Source of the DNA: Rhodobacteraceae bacterium KLH11
GTDB taxonomy: Bacteria; Pseudomonadota; Alphaproteobacteria; Rhodobacterales; Rhodobacteraceae
Direction of reading: 5' to 3'
Assembly (NCBI GenBank): GCA_000158135.1
Contig: DS999531.1
Span: 2,905,239-2,969,238, forward strand
DNA length: 64,000 nt
Shown here: positions 62,733 through 64,000 of the stretch, one piece after another
Layout of the letters: the number at the start of each line of letters is the position of its first letter
Numbering within the stretch: position 1 is the first letter of the stretch
The notes under the pieces: model-generated
What the model saw: only the letters and a program-made list of their open reading frames with translations
What the model was told of the DNA's origin: nothing
Databases searched by the model: none
Made by a program: the position numbers and the translations under genes

Positions 62733-63989
62733 CTAGCTGGAAAGCGCGTCCAACAGGCGCGCTTTCTGCCCCTGATCATCGGGTTGCGAGATCACGGCGG
62801 CCAGATCTTCGAGCGAGGCAATTGAATGCCCCGCGCGAAAGCTGTCAACATGTGGCAACATGGTCGCCACGCCCTGTGCCTTGGGCGCAAAACCATCCCA
62901 GCGCAACAGCGGGTTCAGCCAGATCAGGCGTCGGGAAGACAGGTGCAGGCGTTCGATTTCCTTTCCCAGCACCTCGGGATCGCCCCGTTCAAGCCCGTCG
63001 GTGATCAGCAACACCACAGCGCCCTGCCCCATAACCCGCCGTGACCAATCCCGATTGAACTGATGCAGGCATTCGCCGATCCGCGTGCCGCCTTCCCAAT
63101 CCTGCGCCTCGGCCCCGGCTGCGGCAAGGGCGGCATCGACATCCCGTTGATGTAGATGGCGGGTGATATTGGTCAGGCGCGTGCCAAAGGTGAAGGCGTG
63201 CACTTTGGCCCAGCCCGCCCCTTTTTCGTTCGAAACCGTATGCAGAAAATGCAGGATGATCCGGCTGTACTGGCTCATCGAGCCCGAGATATCACATAGC
63301 GCCACCAGATTGGGCCAACGGGGTCTGGGCTGTTGGTGGGCGATATCGCGCAGCTCTCCGCCCTGCCGCATGGCGGACCTGAGCGTGCGGGCGCGGTCGA
63401 TACGATAACCCAGATGGCTGGCCTGAGCGCGGCGGGATTCAATCGGTTTGACCGGCAGGCTTAACCGCGCAAGCAGACGCTTGGCCTGAGCGATCTCGGC
63501 CGTGCTCATCTGTTCGAAATCAAGGCTGCGCAAGCGTTCGTCGGAAGACGCGGTCTGGGTTGCGTCAATCTCGATCTCGCTTTCCTCTTCTTGCGCGGCC
63601 GTTTCAGGCTGATCGGGTTCGACCCCGTCCAGCAAAGCCTCGGCCGCGCGCTTTTCTGCGGCGTCTGCCTTACGTTCCTCCTGCACGCCCCGGATAGCGG
63701 GCAGCATCATCGACATCATGTGTTCAAGATAACGTGGATCACGCCAATACAGGCGAAAGACCTGTGCAAAGACGGTGCGATGTTCGGGCCGGTTTACAAA
63801 GCAGGCGTGCAGCGTCCAGTAAAAATCCTGCTTTTCGCTGAAACCCGCTGCCTGCACGGCGCGGATGGCATCAACGACCCGCCCTGTCCCAATGGGTAAA
63901 CCCGCTTTGCGCAAGGCCCGGGCGAAATGGGTGATATTCTGGGCCAGTTTTGGGTTTTCAGGGGTAGTGAGGGGGAGTTGCTCGGCCAT
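62733..63989 (-). CDS. CoxE-like VWA-domain protein
   Basis: 418 aa. The N-terminal half matches the CoxE region (TPENPKLAQNITHFARALRKAGLPIGTGRVVDAIRAVQAAG). The C-terminal half has a von Willebrand factor A domain with a MIDAS motif (VALCDISGSMSQYSR) and TFGTRLTNITRHL, QDWEGGTRIGECLHQF. Such proteins work with a CoxD AAA+ ATPase to mature the Cu or Mo site of Cox enzymes; no coxD gene is inside the window, though it may start beyond 64 kb. Residues 120-150 are a low-complexity acidic linker. ATG 63989 preferred over a GTG one codon up. Confidence 0.88.
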   Translation of the reverse strand: MAEQLPLTTPENPKLAQNITHFARALRKAGLPIGTGRVVDAIRAVQAAGFSEKQDFYWTLHACFVNRPEHRTVFAQVFRLYWRDPRYLEHMMSMMLPAIRGVQEERKADAAEKRAAEALLDGVEPDQPETAAQEEESEIEIDATQTASSDERLRSLDFEQMSTAEIAQAKRLLARLSLPVKPIESRRAQASHLGYRIDRARTLRSAMRQGGELRDIAHQQPRPRWPNLVALCDISGSMSQYSRIILHFLHTVSNEKGAGWAKVHAFTFGTRLTNITRHLHQRDVDAALAAAGAEAQDWEGGTRIGECLHQFNRDWSRRVMGQGAVVLLITDGLERGDPEVLGKEIERLHLSSRRLIWLNPLLRWDGFAPKAQGVATMLPHVDSFRAGHSIASLEDLAAVISQPDDQGQKARLLDALSS

Positions 63990-64000
63990 CACATTCCATG

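Noticed and set aside
1..64000. CRISPR array, integrase, transposase or prophage.
   Set aside because: No regular spaced repeats and no recombinase or phage protein motifs were seen; the tRNA genes have no attached integrase.

Overview
The window looks like chromosomal DNA of a marine alphaproteobacterium of the order Rhodobacterales (Roseobacter group). Reasons: GC-rich codon use throughout; gene neighbourhoods typical of that group (purL-bolA-grxD, tkt-gap-gap, lysR-mmsA, and a siroheme/sulfite-reductase set with DUF2849 and DUF934); a GTTC-N7-GTTC LexA box before uvrA; a DctPQM TRAP transporter with DctBD; and a form II CO-dehydrogenase-like operon. I see no integrase, transposase, phage gene, rRNA or CRISPR array. 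The genus cannot be settled from the sequence alone.

Layout. 1-9.4 kb: an MscS channel, purL, bolA, a small membrane protein and monothiol glutaredoxin; facing them a coiled-coil/zapA/MliC operon; then transketolase. 9.4-14.3 kb: a secreted protein, a DUF808 membrane protein, two different GAPDH genes with LacI-type palindromes, an unlisted 47-aa membrane protein between them, coaD and a CBS protein. 14.3-23.6 kb: valine catabolism in two blocks (lysR/mmsA, then acyl-CoA dehydrogenase, 3-hydroxyisobutyryl-CoA hydrolase and mmsB), separated by an L,D-transpeptidase, a fasciclin protein, a methyltransferase and a YbdK-type ligase. 23.7-33.6 kb: uvrA (SOS box), a second methyltransferase, two identical tRNA-Asp genes, tRNA-Val, lon, tgt and a nucleoside hydrolase. 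33.8-38.7 kb: a band-7/NfeD pair, a DUF59 protein and a SufA-type carrier, a 2-oxoglutarate oxygenase, tpiA, and a guanidinium exporter behind a guanidine-II riboswitch. 38.8-46.5 kb: dctPQM with dctBD, and a cytochrome P450. 46.6-52.9 kb: a frameshifted Lrp regulator, the siroheme/sulfite-reduction operon with ferredoxin-NADP reductase, and infC with an ATA start. 53-56 kb: an aminotransferase/BKACE pair with an RpiR regulator. 56.1-64 kb: a form II CoxMLS-like molybdenum hydroxylase with its maturation genes (MoeA-like, XdhC, CoxE).

How the genes work together. tkt, gap1, gap2 and tpiA supply central carbon metabolism; different operator placement and different cofactor residues suggest that the two GAPDHs run in opposite directions. 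The valine genes lead from isobutyryl-CoA to propionyl-CoA. cobA, cysI, cysH, DUF934 and fpr together can carry APS to sulfide with ferredoxin-linked electrons. DctBD very probably controls dctPQM through two phased palindromes, but this DctD lacks the parts needed to work with sigma-54.

The least ordinary observations are the DctD without Walker-A lysine or GAFTGA loop, the guanidine-II riboswitch, the opposed GAPDH operators with the tiny membrane gene, the fresh-looking frameshift in the Lrp gene, and two families of small palindromic repeats. I did not find a wholly unknown multi-gene system that I could defend.
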